From assembly GCF_001544015.1 (NCBI RefSeq), contig NZ_AP014924.1, forward strand, positions 1 through 64,000: a DNA stretch of 64,000 bases, read 5' to 3'. The first letter of the stretch is position 1. Each line of letters starts with the position of its first letter. The notes beneath the pieces were generated by a model. That model was not told where the DNA came from, searched no databases, and worked only from the letters and a program-made list of their open reading frames with translations. Shown here in pieces: positions 47,104 through 55,097 of the stretch. A program made the position numbers and the translations under genes. This DNA is from Limnochorda pilosa. Lineage in GTDB: Bacteria > Bacillota > Limnochordia > Limnochordales > Limnochordaceae.

Positions 47104-47493
47104 ATGTACGTCGAGGAGTACGAGAGCTTCGTGCAGCGTTTCAACGAAGGGCGTTACCATGAGGCCTACGAGGCGCTCCAGGATCTCTGGCAGCGCAACA
47201 CCACCAAGCGGTTCTACAAGGGGCTCATCCAGGTGGCCGGCGCCTACCGCCACTGGGAGGACGGGAACCTCTTCGGGGCCGCGAGCCTCTTCCACTCGGC
47301 GGCCGAGATCCTGCGGGAGTTTGCGCCCCGGCACCAGGGCATGGAGATCGAAGAGCTGCTCCCCCAGCTGGAAGCATGCCTGCAGGTCGTGCTGCGGAAG
47401 AACGAGGATCGCGCAGGCACCTACCACCTCCCTGCCATCCGCCTGAAGGTGGAAGGCCTCACCGAAGGGCGGGCCGAAGAGGCAGGGTCCTGA
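47104..47493 (+). CDS. DUF309 family protein
   Basis: 129-residue all-helical DUF309 protein. Hallmarks are FNEGRYHEAYEALQDLWQR near the start and FYKGLIQVAGAYRHWEDGNLFGAASLFHSAAEIL. The family is found in Firmicutes, cyanobacteria and Thermus; function is unknown, and a histidine/glutamate-lined cavity has led to suggestions of metal binding. The frame is open upstream, but this ATG begins the conserved sequence and follows GGAAGGGGGAA. The 215-nt region before it holds a -10 element and a perfect palindrome. The stop is 6 nt from the stop of the convergent FUN14 gene. Confidence 0.82.
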   Translation: MYVEEYESFVQRFNEGRYHEAYEALQDLWQRNTTKRFYKGLIQVAGAYRHWEDGNLFGAASLFHSAAEILREFAPRHQGMEIEELLPQLEACLQVVLRKNEDRAGTYHLPAIRLKVEGLTEGRAEEAGS

Positions 47494-47499
47494 ACCGAT

Positions 47500-47838
47500 C
47501 TAGCCCTTGCGCAGTCCCAGGAGGAATCCCACGCCGAAGCCGGCCCCCACAGGAATGAACGAGGCGAAGCGGTCCGCCCAATCCCGCAGGAAGCCGCCCA
47601 GGCCGCCCACCTGTTGCACCGAACCCCGGTAGGCTTCTTCGATCAGGCCCCAGTTGACGACCAAGAAACCCATCTGCTCCAGGGCGACGCCCGCGACCAG
47701 GAAGATGGCGAGGAGGACCAGACCCACCTTGATGGCCTTCTTCGCCGTGAACCCCACCGCGTAGCCGAGGAGCGCGCCCAGGCTCGCCTGGCCGCCGAGG
47801 AGGGCCCAGTCGACCTGTCCGACCATTGCCGGGTCCAT
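47500..47838 (-). CDS. FUN14-domain membrane protein
   Basis: 112-residue membrane protein with the FUN14 fold: GGQASLGALLGYAVGFTAKKAIKVGLVLLAIFLVAGVALEQ and a C-terminal glycine-rich helix FIPVGAGFGVGFLLGLRKG. FUN14 proteins in mitochondria act in mitophagy; prokaryotic versions have no known role. The open frame extends upstream, but the ATG of MDPAMVG fits family length; a GTG three codons before is possible. It has its own promoter on the minus strand (47921-47950) and converges with the DUF309 gene. Confidence 0.75.
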   Translation of the reverse strand: MDPAMVGQVDWALLGGQASLGALLGYAVGFTAKKAIKVGLVLLAIFLVAGVALEQMGFLVVNWGLIEEAYRGSVQQVGGLGGFLRDWADRFASFIPVGAGFGVGFLLGLRKG

Positions 47839-47920
47839 GTGTCCCACCGCCTTCCCCACCCCACGCGTTCCCTTGGAAGGCTCCGGGCGACGGCGAAAAG
47901 CCGGAGTGTCACCCAGGGCT

Positions 47921-47950
47921 ATCATAGCCCAGTGAAGGTAGGCTTTGCAA
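47921..47950 (-). promoter_or_regulatory. FUN14 gene promoter
   Basis: On the minus strand TTGCAA (47950-47945) and TATGAT (47926-47921), spacing 18. The -35 lies inside a near-palindrome GGCTTTGCA-ATGCAAGCC (47941-47958). About 75 nt of leader containing a CTCCGG/CCGGAG stem precedes the gene. Confidence 0.55.
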
Positions 47951-47992
47951 TGCAAGCCGTTTCCATGCGCCTTTCCCCGGGCCTGCCCCACG

Positions 47993-48022
47993 TTGACAGC
48001 CTCCCTCGCGCTGTGTTAGATT
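47993..48022 (+). promoter_or_regulatory. tRNA-Ser(GCT) promoter
   Basis: Perfect -35 TTGACA at 47993-47998 with TTAGAT (48016-48021, spacing 17) or TAGATT (48017-48022, spacing 18) as -10. Confidence 0.7.
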
Positions 48023-48055
48023 GTGAGAGCCAGCCGCGGTGGGCCTCCCAGACGT

Positions 48056-48150
48056 GGAAGGGTACTCAAGAGGCCGAAGAGGGCGGTTTGCTAAACCGCT
48101 AGTAGGGTCATAGGGCCCTAGCGAGGGTTCGAATCCCTCCCCTTCCGCCA
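48056..48150 (+). tRNA. tRNA-Ser (anticodon GCT)
   Basis: 95-nt class II tRNA with long variable arm (TAGGGTCATAGGGCCCTA region) and encoded CCA. Acceptor GGAAGGG/CCCTTCC, discriminator G, anticodon loop TTGCTAA. Confidence 0.95.
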
Positions 48151-48156
48151 GAGTCG

Positions 48157-48179
48157 GGGCCGCCCTAACAGGGCGGCCC
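48157..48179 (+). terminator. Hairpin after tRNA-Ser(GCT)
   Basis: Perfect 10-bp stem GGGCCGCCCT/AGGGCGGCCC with a 3-nt loop, 6 nt after the tRNA end, followed by TTCCC. No long T-run. Confidence 0.75.
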
Positions 48180-48207
48180 TTCCCGCGTACCGAGGGGGCA
48201 TGGGCGG

Positions 48208-50049
48208 GTGAATGCTGCACCGCACAACCGGGCGGCCGGACCGCATGCTCGCTCACGCAGCCTCCTGGAGCGACTTCCGCTCTCAGCCAACTTCATCGTG
48301 CTGGTCCTGGCGGTGGTGGTGGGGGCTGCGGGCGGCTTCGCCTCGGCGCTCTTCTACTGGATGATCGGGCTGGTCGGCCGGGCTGCAGGGCTGCTCGATG
48401 CGGCTGCGCCTTTCCTGCAGGGCACCGGGGTGGTGTGGGCCGCGATCCTCGGCGGCCTCCTGGTGGGTCCCATGACCTATCGGTGGGCCAGCGAGGCTCG
48501 TGGCCACGGCGTTCCCGAGGTGATGGAGGCCGTAGCCGTCCGCGGTGGGCGCATTCGGCCCAGGGTGGCGCTGGTGAAGGCGGTCGCTTCCGCCCTCACC
48601 ATCGGAACGGGTGGTTCGGCGGGTCGAGAGGGGCCCATCGTCCAGATCGGCGCCGGGCTCGGGTCGAGCCTGGGCCAGGTCCTCCGCCTGTCGGAAGCGC
48701 GCGTCCGCACGCTGGTTGCCTGTGGGGCCGCCGCCGGGATCGCCGCCACCTTCAACGCGCCCATCGCGGGCGCCGTCTTCTCGCTGGAGGTCATCCTTGG
48801 TGAGTTCAGCGTCGGGGCCTTCAGCATGGTGGTCCTCGCTTCGGCCACGGCTTCGGTGGTGGCCTGGGCGCTGCTGGGCAACCAACCCGCCTTCCTGGTA
48901 CCGCCGCATGAGCTGGTGAGCCGCGGCGAGCTCGCCTTCTACGTGGTGCTGGGCCTGCTGGCCGCGCTGGCGGCTCGCGCCTTCGTCGACTTGCTTTACC
49001 GCACCGAGGACTTCTTCGAGCGGTTGCCGCTGCGCGGGCTCCTCAAGCCCGCCCTGGGAGCCGCGGGGTTCGGCCTCATCGGCCTCCTGTTGCCTGAGAG
49101 CCTGGGCCCCGGCTATCCGGCCATCGAGGCGGCGCTTCACGCCGAACTGGCCCCCCTCCTCCTCCTCGCCCTGCTGGGTGCCAAGATGCTCAGCACCTCG
49201 CTTACCCTGGGGTCGGGCGGTTCCGGGGGCGTGTTCGCGCCAAGCCTCTTCACCGGTGCGATGCTTGGCGGCGCCTTCGGTCACCTGGTCCACGGGCTCT
49301 ACCCGACGGTAACGGCGCAGCCTGGCGCGTATGCCCTGGTGGGCATGAGCGCCTTCTTCGCGGGCGCCACCCAGGCGCCCATTACCGCCATCTTGATCCT
49401 CTTCGAGATGACCCGTGATTACCGGATCATCGTCCCCTTGATGCTGGCGGCGGTGGTGAGCACCATGACGGCCAACGCCCTCAGCAGGGCCACCATCTAC
49501 ACCACCAAGCTGATCCGGCGGGGCGTGACGCTCAAGGGTGGGCGCGATGTGGCGGTCCTGGAGCAGCTGACCGTGAACCAGGTCATGAGCCGCCCGGCCC
49601 ACACGGTGCGGGCCGAGCAGACGGTGCGCGAGCTGGTGGCGCGGATGCAGCAGCTCAGGCATAACGGGTTCCCCGTGGTCGACCGGGGGGGCAGGTTGGT
49701 GGGCGTGGTGACCCTCCAGGATGTGCGGGACACCCCCCTGGATGGGCGGCTCGATCGCCAGGTCCGGGAGATCATGACGCCCGACCCGGTGGTGGCCTAC
49801 CCTGATGACGACCTTCATGCCATCCTGGACGTGCTCGAACGTCGCGACGTGGGAAGACTCCCCGTGGTGAGCAGGGCAGACGGCGGGCGCGTCCTGGGGG
49901 TGATCACGCGCAGCGACGTGCTGCGGGCCTACAATCGGGCCCTGGTGGGCCACCGGCGAGAGGAGCCGTCCGTCCCCGAGGGGATCGACGCGGTGGAGGA
50001 GCACCCGGCCTCGACCGCCGTTGCGCCGGGCCAGACCGACGAGCCTTGA
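48208..50049 (+). CDS. CLC-type chloride channel/transporter with CBS pair (first copy)
   Basis: 613 residues: a CLC membrane domain (about 25-445) and two CBS domains (about 460-590) that often bind adenine nucleotides. The gating glutamate is present in GTGGSAGREGPIVQIG. The central selectivity motif GSGIP is changed to GHGVPE. At the position of the internal proton glutamate of E. coli CLC (Glu203) the sequence SLEVILGEF has Val, as in eukaryotic CLC channels. This suggests channel-like or weakly proton-coupled anion transport; that is inference. GTG start after GAGGGGG. A second, diverged copy lies 1.2 kb downstream. Confidence 0.9.
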   Translation: MNAAPHNRAAGPHARSRSLLERLPLSANFIVLVLAVVVGAAGGFASALFYWMIGLVGRAAGLLDAAAPFLQGTGVVWAAILGGLLVGPMTYRWASEARGHGVPEVMEAVAVRGGRIRPRVALVKAVASALTIGTGGSAGREGPIVQIGAGLGSSLGQVLRLSEARVRTLVACGAAAGIAATFNAPIAGAVFSLEVILGEFSVGAFSMVVLASATASVVAWALLGNQPAFLVPPHELVSRGELAFYVVLGLLAALAARAFVDLLYRTEDFFERLPLRGLLKPALGAAGFGLIGLLLPESLGPGYPAIEAALHAELAPLLLLALLGAKMLSTSLTLGSGGSGGVFAPSLFTGAMLGGAFGHLVHGLYPTVTAQPGAYALVGMSAFFAGATQAPITAILILFEMTRDYRIIVPLMLAAVVSTMTANALSRATIYTTKLIRRGVTLKGGRDVAVLEQLTVNQVMSRPAHTVRAEQTVRELVARMQQLRHNGFPVVDRGGRLVGVVTLQDVRDTPLDGRLDRQVREIMTPDPVVAYPDDDLHAILDVLERRDVGRLPVVSRADGGRVLGVITRSDVLRAYNRALVGHRREEPSVPEGIDAVEEHPASTAVAPGQTDEP

Positions 50050-50065
50050 CCGGGAGGTGGAGAGG

Positions 50066-50596
50066 ATGGCTCCCCGCGAGTTGCACGGCCGCCTTGTACG
50101 CCTGCGACCACTGCGCGTGGAGGACATGACGCTCCGGACCCTCTGGAGCAACGACCCCGAAACCCACCGCCGTACCCTTGGAGTCGAGGTGGATCCCCGC
50201 ACCGAGGAAGACCTCAGGCGGTGGTTCGCCACCCTCGCGCACGATCCGCGCAGCGAGCAGTGGGCCATTGAGCTGCCCGATGCCGGATACGTGGGCGACC
50301 TCGACCTGCACGGCATCAACCCTGTGGCCCGGGAGGCGTGGGTCATCCCCTTCGTGGGAGAGCCCCGGGCGAGGCGCCCCGAGGTGCTGGAGGATGCCCT
50401 TCGTACCCTTGCCGGCTACGCCTTCCGCGAGAAGGAACTCGACCGCCTCCAGGTGGAGGTCCTCGACCAGGATCCCGACACGGCGGACGTCCTGCGGAAG
50501 ATGGGCTTTCAGCACGTCGACGCCATCGACAATATGAATGGGACCCACTCGTTGATCTTCGAAATCGAGCGCGCTGGGCTGAAACCGGGCAACTGA
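50066..50596 (+). CDS. GNAT family N-acetyltransferase
   Basis: 176-residue GNAT protein of the RimJ/RimL-like group. Start LHGRLVRLRPLRVEDMTLRTLW. The acetyl-CoA binding strand-helix region is IPFVGEPRARRPEVLEDALRTLAGYAF, where the usual RGxGxG loop appears weak (GEPRARRP). The late segment RLQVEVLDQDPDTADVLRKMGFQ is family-like. Substrate unknown. ATG at 50066 with GGGAGGTGG upstream; 16 nt after the CLC gene, so probably cotranscribed with it. Confidence 0.82.
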   Translation: MAPRELHGRLVRLRPLRVEDMTLRTLWSNDPETHRRTLGVEVDPRTEEDLRRWFATLAHDPRSEQWAIELPDAGYVGDLDLHGINPVAREAWVIPFVGEPRARRPEVLEDALRTLAGYAFREKELDRLQVEVLDQDPDTADVLRKMGFQHVDAIDNMNGTHSLIFEIERAGLKPGN

Positions 50597-50747
50597 GGGC
50601 TACGTCCGACGACCCAGGGCGTTGCGTGCCGCTGGAGGGCGTGGTAGACTTGAACTCATGGGACGGGCAGCGTCCTTGCGGGCACTGCGCCGCCCCGGTG
50701 CGTTCGGCCCTGGCTGGCGGACGCGCTCCGTGGAGGGAGGCGCGAGG

Positions 50748-51035
50748 ATGCGGAGGTGGCGGGCCGAACTCGCATGGCTCACCCTCCTTGCGGCACTTCG
50801 TGGCATCCTTCTGCCCACGTACCGCCGCTCGTTACCGGGCGTGGAATCGGCGGAGTTCGAGCCCGTCGATGCGCCGGCACCCGTACCAGGGGTTGCCGCA
50901 GACGACTTGCTCGCCCACCCGTTGGAAAGGGCCTGGAAGGCTGCCCTGCGCTACAGGCACGCGTCCCTTCAGACCGGCCACCGGTCTCTGGCCTCCCTCC
51001 TGAACTCCACCGAGAAGAGCAGTTCCTCGCCATAG
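50748..51035 (+). CDS. Hypothetical protein, weak candidate
   Basis: A 95-residue frame with a good ribosome binding site (GGAGGGAGG, 8 nt before ATG). It would have a short hydrophobic segment (AWLTLLAALRGILLP) followed by a soluble part. I recognise no family. Codon composition is not clearly coding, and overlapping frames on both strands are open too. The surrounding stretch from 50597 to 51245 otherwise contains nothing I can support. Confidence 0.3.
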   Translation: MRRWRAELAWLTLLAALRGILLPTYRRSLPGVESAEFEPVDAPAPVPGVAADDLLAHPLERAWKAALRYRHASLQTGHRSLASLLNSTEKSSSSP

Positions 51036-51245
51036 CCCTCCCGCGTGGCGTGGTGGATCATGACACCGCCGGTTCCAGGACGGTGGGAGGGATCTCTCGT
51101 CCTGGCCGCGGCGCGTCCCGATGGAAGGGAGGTCGTGAGGTGCTGCGGGGGAGCGTGTGGGGGTCGGCTCAGCTGGGGACGATCGGCAGGTGGGGCGGAG
51201 CATGGCCAGCCAGAAGTCCTCGGATGACAAGGTGGGTACGCCGGC

Positions 51246-53045
51246 GTGAACGGACAGGTTCTTCATTCAGTGCACACGGAAAGTAGCTCCTGGGCGCGCT
51301 CCCGGTGGGCATGGGTGATTCGGCGGCTGGGATGGGCGCGCTACAGGCCCAACCTGTTCCTGGGGTTCGTGGTGCTGGCCGGGCTCCTGGCGGGTCTTGC
51401 GTCCTTGGCGTTCTACGCAGCCACCAACGCGGCCGTCCGTTACGGCCGAAGCGTCACGGAAGGGCGCGGGTTGGCCGTGGTGGGCCTGGCCCTCGGGGGC
51501 GGGCTGCTGGTGGGGTTGCTGGGTGCCATCGGTGCAAGCCCGCGTTTCGGAGGGGTCACCAACGTGATCTATGGCGCCGGCCTGGGCCGGGACCTGGTGG
51601 GTCCGTGGCAGACCTTCAAGACGTTCGTGCGGTCGGTGATCACCATCGGCACCGGCGGTTCAGCAGGGCGCGAAGGACCGGTGGTGGTGATCGGGGCGGG
51701 CGTGGCCGGGACGTTGGGGCGCTGGCTCCGGGTGTCGGAGCAGGAGATGCGTACGCTGCTGGCCGCAGGGGTGGCGGCAGGGCTCGCTGTCGCCTTCAAT
51801 GCCCCCATTGCCTCCTCGCTCTTCGCGTTGGAGATCATCCTGGGCGACTTCGGTGCCTCTACCTTCAGCTTCGTGGTGCTTGCAGCCGTGTCAGCCAGCG
51901 TGCTGGCTTACGGGTTCCTGGGGAACCAGCCCGTCCTGAAGGTGGCCGCGTACACGTTCCGGCACTGGGCTGAGATACCCCTGTACGCGGGCCTGGGGAT
52001 CGTTGCCGGGCTGGCCGGTCAGCTCTACATCCACTCGATCCGGCGCGCCCGCCGCCTCTTTCGCCGGCTTCCCGGCCCCGAGTGGGTGCGGCCTGGGGTC
52101 GGTGGCCTGATCTTCGGGGCGGTGGGCGTTGCCTTGCCTCTGACGCTGGGAGGCGATTACTCCCCCATTGCGGTCTCGATGCAGGGAGGCCTCTCCTGGC
52201 TGGCGCTCCTGGGCCTCATGGGAGCCAAGCTCTTCACCACCTCGGTGACCCTGGGCTCGGGGGGCGCCGGCGGCGTCTTCGCACCCGGGTTCGTGATCGG
52301 CGCCTTCCTGGGAGGATCGTACGGAGTCTTGATGCACGGGCTTCTACCCGGTGTCGCTTCCGCCAGCGGAGGGTACGCCCTGGTGGGGCTGGGCGCCATG
52401 CTTTCGGGGTTCACCCTGGCGCCCATCACCTCCATTCTCCTCCTGTTCGAGATCACACGCGACTATGCCATCATCCTGCCGGCCATGGTGGCCAGCGTCG
52501 CGGCGTACAAGGTGTCCGGGGCCTTCGGCCCCTACAACATCGAGACGTTGAGCCTGCACGAGGCAGGGATCGAGTGGCGGAGCGGCCGGCAGATCAACCT
52601 CCTCCGCGAGGTGACGGCGTCCGAGGCCATGTGCCGCCAGGTGCGGACCGTCTCGGAAGACGAGACCGTGGCGGACGTGGTGGCCCTCATGCAACGCTAC
52701 CGCTACACGGGCTTTCCCGTGGTGGACGGGGGCGGACGCCTGGTGGGCGTCGTCACCCTGGAAGACGTGCGCGAGACACCGATGGACGGCCGGCTCGAGC
52801 GGCCGGTGTCCGAGGTGATGAGCCGCGAGCCGATCGTGAGCCACCCGGACGATACGCTCGACCGAGTCCTCCGGGAGCTCTCGGCCCACCGGGTCGGGCG
52901 GGTTCTGGTAGTGGATCCGGCGGACCCTGGGCGGCTCCTGGGGATCATCACCAAGAGCGACGTGCTGCGCGCCTACAACGAGCGCCTCCTCAGGAGCCAG
53001 CCGCGCCCGCCGGAGGAGTTGGAGCCCGGGGTGGGGGGCGAGTAA
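51246..53045 (+). CDS. CLC-type chloride channel/transporter with CBS pair (second copy)
   Basis: 599 residues with the same layout as the first CLC: membrane domain to about 440, then two CBS domains (VTASEAMCRQVRTV and VSEVMSREPIVSHPDDTLD). The gating glutamate is kept in GTGGSAGREGPVVVIG, but the GSGIP selectivity segment is not recognisable: the equivalent region reads RFGGVTNVIYGAG. At the Glu203-equivalent position ALEIILGDF has Ile. It may therefore have changed ion selectivity or be regulatory. GTG start with AAGGTGGG 9 nt upstream. Followed by a tRNA-Arg gene with its own promoter. Confidence 0.88.
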   Translation: MNGQVLHSVHTESSSWARSRWAWVIRRLGWARYRPNLFLGFVVLAGLLAGLASLAFYAATNAAVRYGRSVTEGRGLAVVGLALGGGLLVGLLGAIGASPRFGGVTNVIYGAGLGRDLVGPWQTFKTFVRSVITIGTGGSAGREGPVVVIGAGVAGTLGRWLRVSEQEMRTLLAAGVAAGLAVAFNAPIASSLFALEIILGDFGASTFSFVVLAAVSASVLAYGFLGNQPVLKVAAYTFRHWAEIPLYAGLGIVAGLAGQLYIHSIRRARRLFRRLPGPEWVRPGVGGLIFGAVGVALPLTLGGDYSPIAVSMQGGLSWLALLGLMGAKLFTTSVTLGSGGAGGVFAPGFVIGAFLGGSYGVLMHGLLPGVASASGGYALVGLGAMLSGFTLAPITSILLLFEITRDYAIILPAMVASVAAYKVSGAFGPYNIETLSLHEAGIEWRSGRQINLLREVTASEAMCRQVRTVSEDETVADVVALMQRYRYTGFPVVDGGGRLVGVVTLEDVRETPMDGRLERPVSEVMSREPIVSHPDDTLDRVLRELSAHRVGRVLVVDPADPGRLLGIITKSDVLRAYNERLLRSQPRPPEELEPGVGGE

Positions 53046-53126
53046 CGAGGCCGCCTAGCAGCCGCGCCCCGTCGCCCGCGCACGGGGGCGCAGGGGCGCC
53101 AGCGGGCGGACGAGCCCCGGGCGGCG

Positions 53127-53155
53127 TTGACTCAGGCAGCCCCTCCTGCTATACT
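53127..53155 (+). promoter_or_regulatory. tRNA-Arg promoter
   Basis: TTGACT at 53127-53132 and TATACT at 53150-53155, spacing 17, 55 nt before the tRNA. Confidence 0.8.
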
Positions 53156-53210
53156 AGGCCCTGCACTGGGGTGGCAGCTTGGTCGCGGCCACCCGACGCG
53201 AGCGTGGCAT

Positions 53211-53287
<77 letters not shown>

Positions 53288-53292
53288 GCGAG

Positions 53293-53324
53293 ACGCCCAC
53301 CGGACGACTGGTTCCGGCGGGCGT
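53293..53324. terminator. Hairpin after tRNA-Arg
   Basis: ACGCCCACCGGA (53293-53304) pairs with TCCGGCGGGCGT (53313-53324) with one A-C mismatch. It lies between tRNA-Arg and the convergent EamA gene and may serve both. Confidence 0.65.
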
Positions 53325-53350
53325 TCCTCATATCACGGGCTCGTCGCGCG

Positions 53351-53788
53351 CTAGGCCCGATGGGGCAACGCCAGGAGGACGAGCCCTGCCACCACCAGCA
53401 ACGCGCCCAGCACCTGGTGGGCATGCATCTCTTCGTGTAGGATCCAGCGGCTCAGCCCCACGGTCACCAGCGGTGAGGCCGCGAGAACCACCGCTGCTTG
53501 GCCCGCGGCCCCCCACTTGAGCGCAGCGTAGTACGCGAGATCGCCCGCCAGGGTGGCGAGGAAGGCCTCCGCACCGAGGAAGAACCAGTCGCGGCAAGAG
53601 ATGGCGCACACCTGCCGCGCGCGGCCCCCAAGGAGCACCCAACCGGCCATGAAGAGCAGGGTCACCAGGCTTCGCGCCGCCAGGCCGTCGGCGGGGTGGA
53701 CGTTGCGAAGACCCAGCTTGCCGAAGATGGGGGCGATGCCCCAGCAGGCAGCCCCGAAGAGGGCAACCACGTAGGTGAACACCACCAT
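53351..53788 (-). CDS. Single-domain EamA/DMT-type transporter
   Basis: 145-residue protein with about five hydrophobic helices forming one EamA repeat (VVALFGAACWGIAPIFGKLGLRNV, ending in HQVLGALLVVAGLVLLAL). Most EamA transporters have two repeats and ten helices, so this half-size form would act as a dimer, as in small multidrug resistance-like DMT proteins. Start is uncertain: ATG at 53788 matches family starts, but the GGGGGGA before it is very close; GTG at 53821 is open too. Substrate unknown. Confidence 0.75.
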   Translation of the reverse strand: MVVFTYVVALFGAACWGIAPIFGKLGLRNVHPADGLAARSLVTLLFMAGWVLLGGRARQVCAISCRDWFFLGAEAFLATLAGDLAYYAALKWGAAGQAAVVLAASPLVTVGLSRWILHEEMHAHQVLGALLVVAGLVLLALPHRA

Positions 53789-53860
53789 TCCCCCCAGGCT
53801 GACGTCCGAAGCGGTGGCCACACCGGCGTCCGAAGCAGTGGGAAGGATGCTGGGTTCGTC

Positions 53861-54880
53861 TCAGCGGTCGGGCCCGAACTCAATCACCTTGGGCATGGGC
53901 CGGTAGGTGCTCCACCCAAGGTCTCCCGTTCGCGCCGACGTCCCGGTGCCCACCGTGATCCAGCTGTGGACCACCAGCCCGGGCGCCCCTTCGAAGGCGA
54001 CCCGCTCCTGGCCGGGGGGAAGCTGGGCGTTGAACTGCCGGATGACGGGGGGCTCGGTGCGACCGGCGATTTCGTGGTGCCACCGGATGGCAGGCGGTGT
54101 GTACGATCCGTAGAGCGCGATGGTGAGGGTGTGGTCGACGCTCTCGGCCCAGATCACCACAGGGCCAGGACTGGAGTTCTGGAACCGGAAGTCCTTGGAG
54201 CCGTATGAAACCGTCGCGTCCTGCCCCGGGGGCACATAGGGCACCAGCATGCTGTGGGCATGGCGCTCCAACACCCGCAGTTGCGCCAGCACCACCACGT
54301 TGTACAAGGTCGAGGCGATCTTGCAGACGCCCCCGCCGACCGTCACCAGGACCCGCCCGCCGGCATAGGCGGGCCCCTCGCGATAGCCGCGGTCCCGGCT
54401 GTAAGGACCGAGCCGGTGGTTCTGCGAGAAGGCCTCACCCGGCCCAACGACGGCGCCAGCCAGGAGGTTCGCCGCGTGGCGCACGTTGGCCTCCTCTCCC
54501 GGAAGGGGGTGGGGAAGGACGGTTCGGTAAGCGGCCACCAGCCGGTCCGCCCCGAGCTCCTGCCGCAATCGGCTCAGGGCTGGCGGTTCGTTGCCGGCCC
54601 ACGGGAGGCCGCCGGCGGACACGGGTCCGGAGAGGTCGGGCTCAGGTGTGCCCGGGATGCCGCAGAAAGGGTCTGTGGGGTCGCTGTCGCCGTCGCCCTC
54701 GGGTGCGGTGCTCGGGGGCAGCCCCGCCAGGGGTGGGCCGTCGTGCCCTGGCGCCCGGTGACCGGGCAGGATCAGGCCCAACCGGGGTCCCCACGACCGG
54801 AACGAAAGGCTTCCAACCAGGATGAGCGCGGCCCCGAGGGTGCCCAGAAGAGCGGCCCAGCGCGCCCCGTGTCGTTGCAT
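53861..54880 (-). CDS. VanW family protein
   Basis: 339 residues. An N-terminal membrane anchor or signal (RWAALLGTLGAALILVGSLSF) is followed by a Pro/Gly-rich linker and the VanW domain: FSQNHRLGPYSRDRGYREGPAYAGGRVLVTVGGGVCKIASTLYNVVVLAQLRVLERHAHSM. The last part (HEIAGRTEPPVIRQFN onward) may be a small beta domain. VanW proteins lie near cell-envelope and vancomycin-resistance genes in Firmicutes; the function is unknown. ATG 54880 has GGAGGG 8 nt upstream, rejecting the 80-codon longer frame. It is divergent from the MFS gene at 55098. Confidence 0.87.
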   Translation of the reverse strand: MQRHGARWAALLGTLGAALILVGSLSFRSWGPRLGLILPGHRAPGHDGPPLAGLPPSTAPEGDGDSDPTDPFCGIPGTPEPDLSGPVSAGGLPWAGNEPPALSRLRQELGADRLVAAYRTVLPHPLPGEEANVRHAANLLAGAVVGPGEAFSQNHRLGPYSRDRGYREGPAYAGGRVLVTVGGGVCKIASTLYNVVVLAQLRVLERHAHSMLVPYVPPGQDATVSYGSKDFRFQNSSPGPVVIWAESVDHTLTIALYGSYTPPAIRWHHEIAGRTEPPVIRQFNAQLPPGQERVAFEGAPGLVVHSWITVGTGTSARTGDLGWSTYRPMPKVIEFGPDR

Positions 54881-55046
54881 GCAGCGGGTCCCTCCGGTTC
54901 GCCACGGTCCGATGGGCGGCGCGAGATCCCTCTGTGCGGGCATGTGCCTGCCCGGCGCCGGCGCTCGAGCCGCGCCCGCTCCCGAGGAAAGGCTCCGCAA
55001 CAGGTTTCCCCGACGGGTCCTGCCCCATGCCCCCCGACTTCCCCGA

Positions 55047-55076
55047 CCCCGGCCCACATAACCCTTATGACCGGGG
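55047..55076. promoter_or_regulatory. Possible operator dyad between VanW and MFS genes
   Basis: Nested inverted arms CCCCGG / CCGGGG (55047-55052, 55071-55076) flank ATAA-CCC-TTAT (55058-55068) with unequal spacers. It is in the divergent 217-nt region, otherwise without visible features, 22 nt before the MFS start. Confidence 0.3.
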
Positions 55077-55097
55077 CCAACGGACCATAACAGGGAG

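Noticed and set aside
51045-51227. Small plus-strand frame of 60 codons between the GNAT and CLC genes
   Set aside because: Weak ribosome binding site, no recognisable domain, and overlapping open frames on both strands. Composition is typical of random high-GC DNA.
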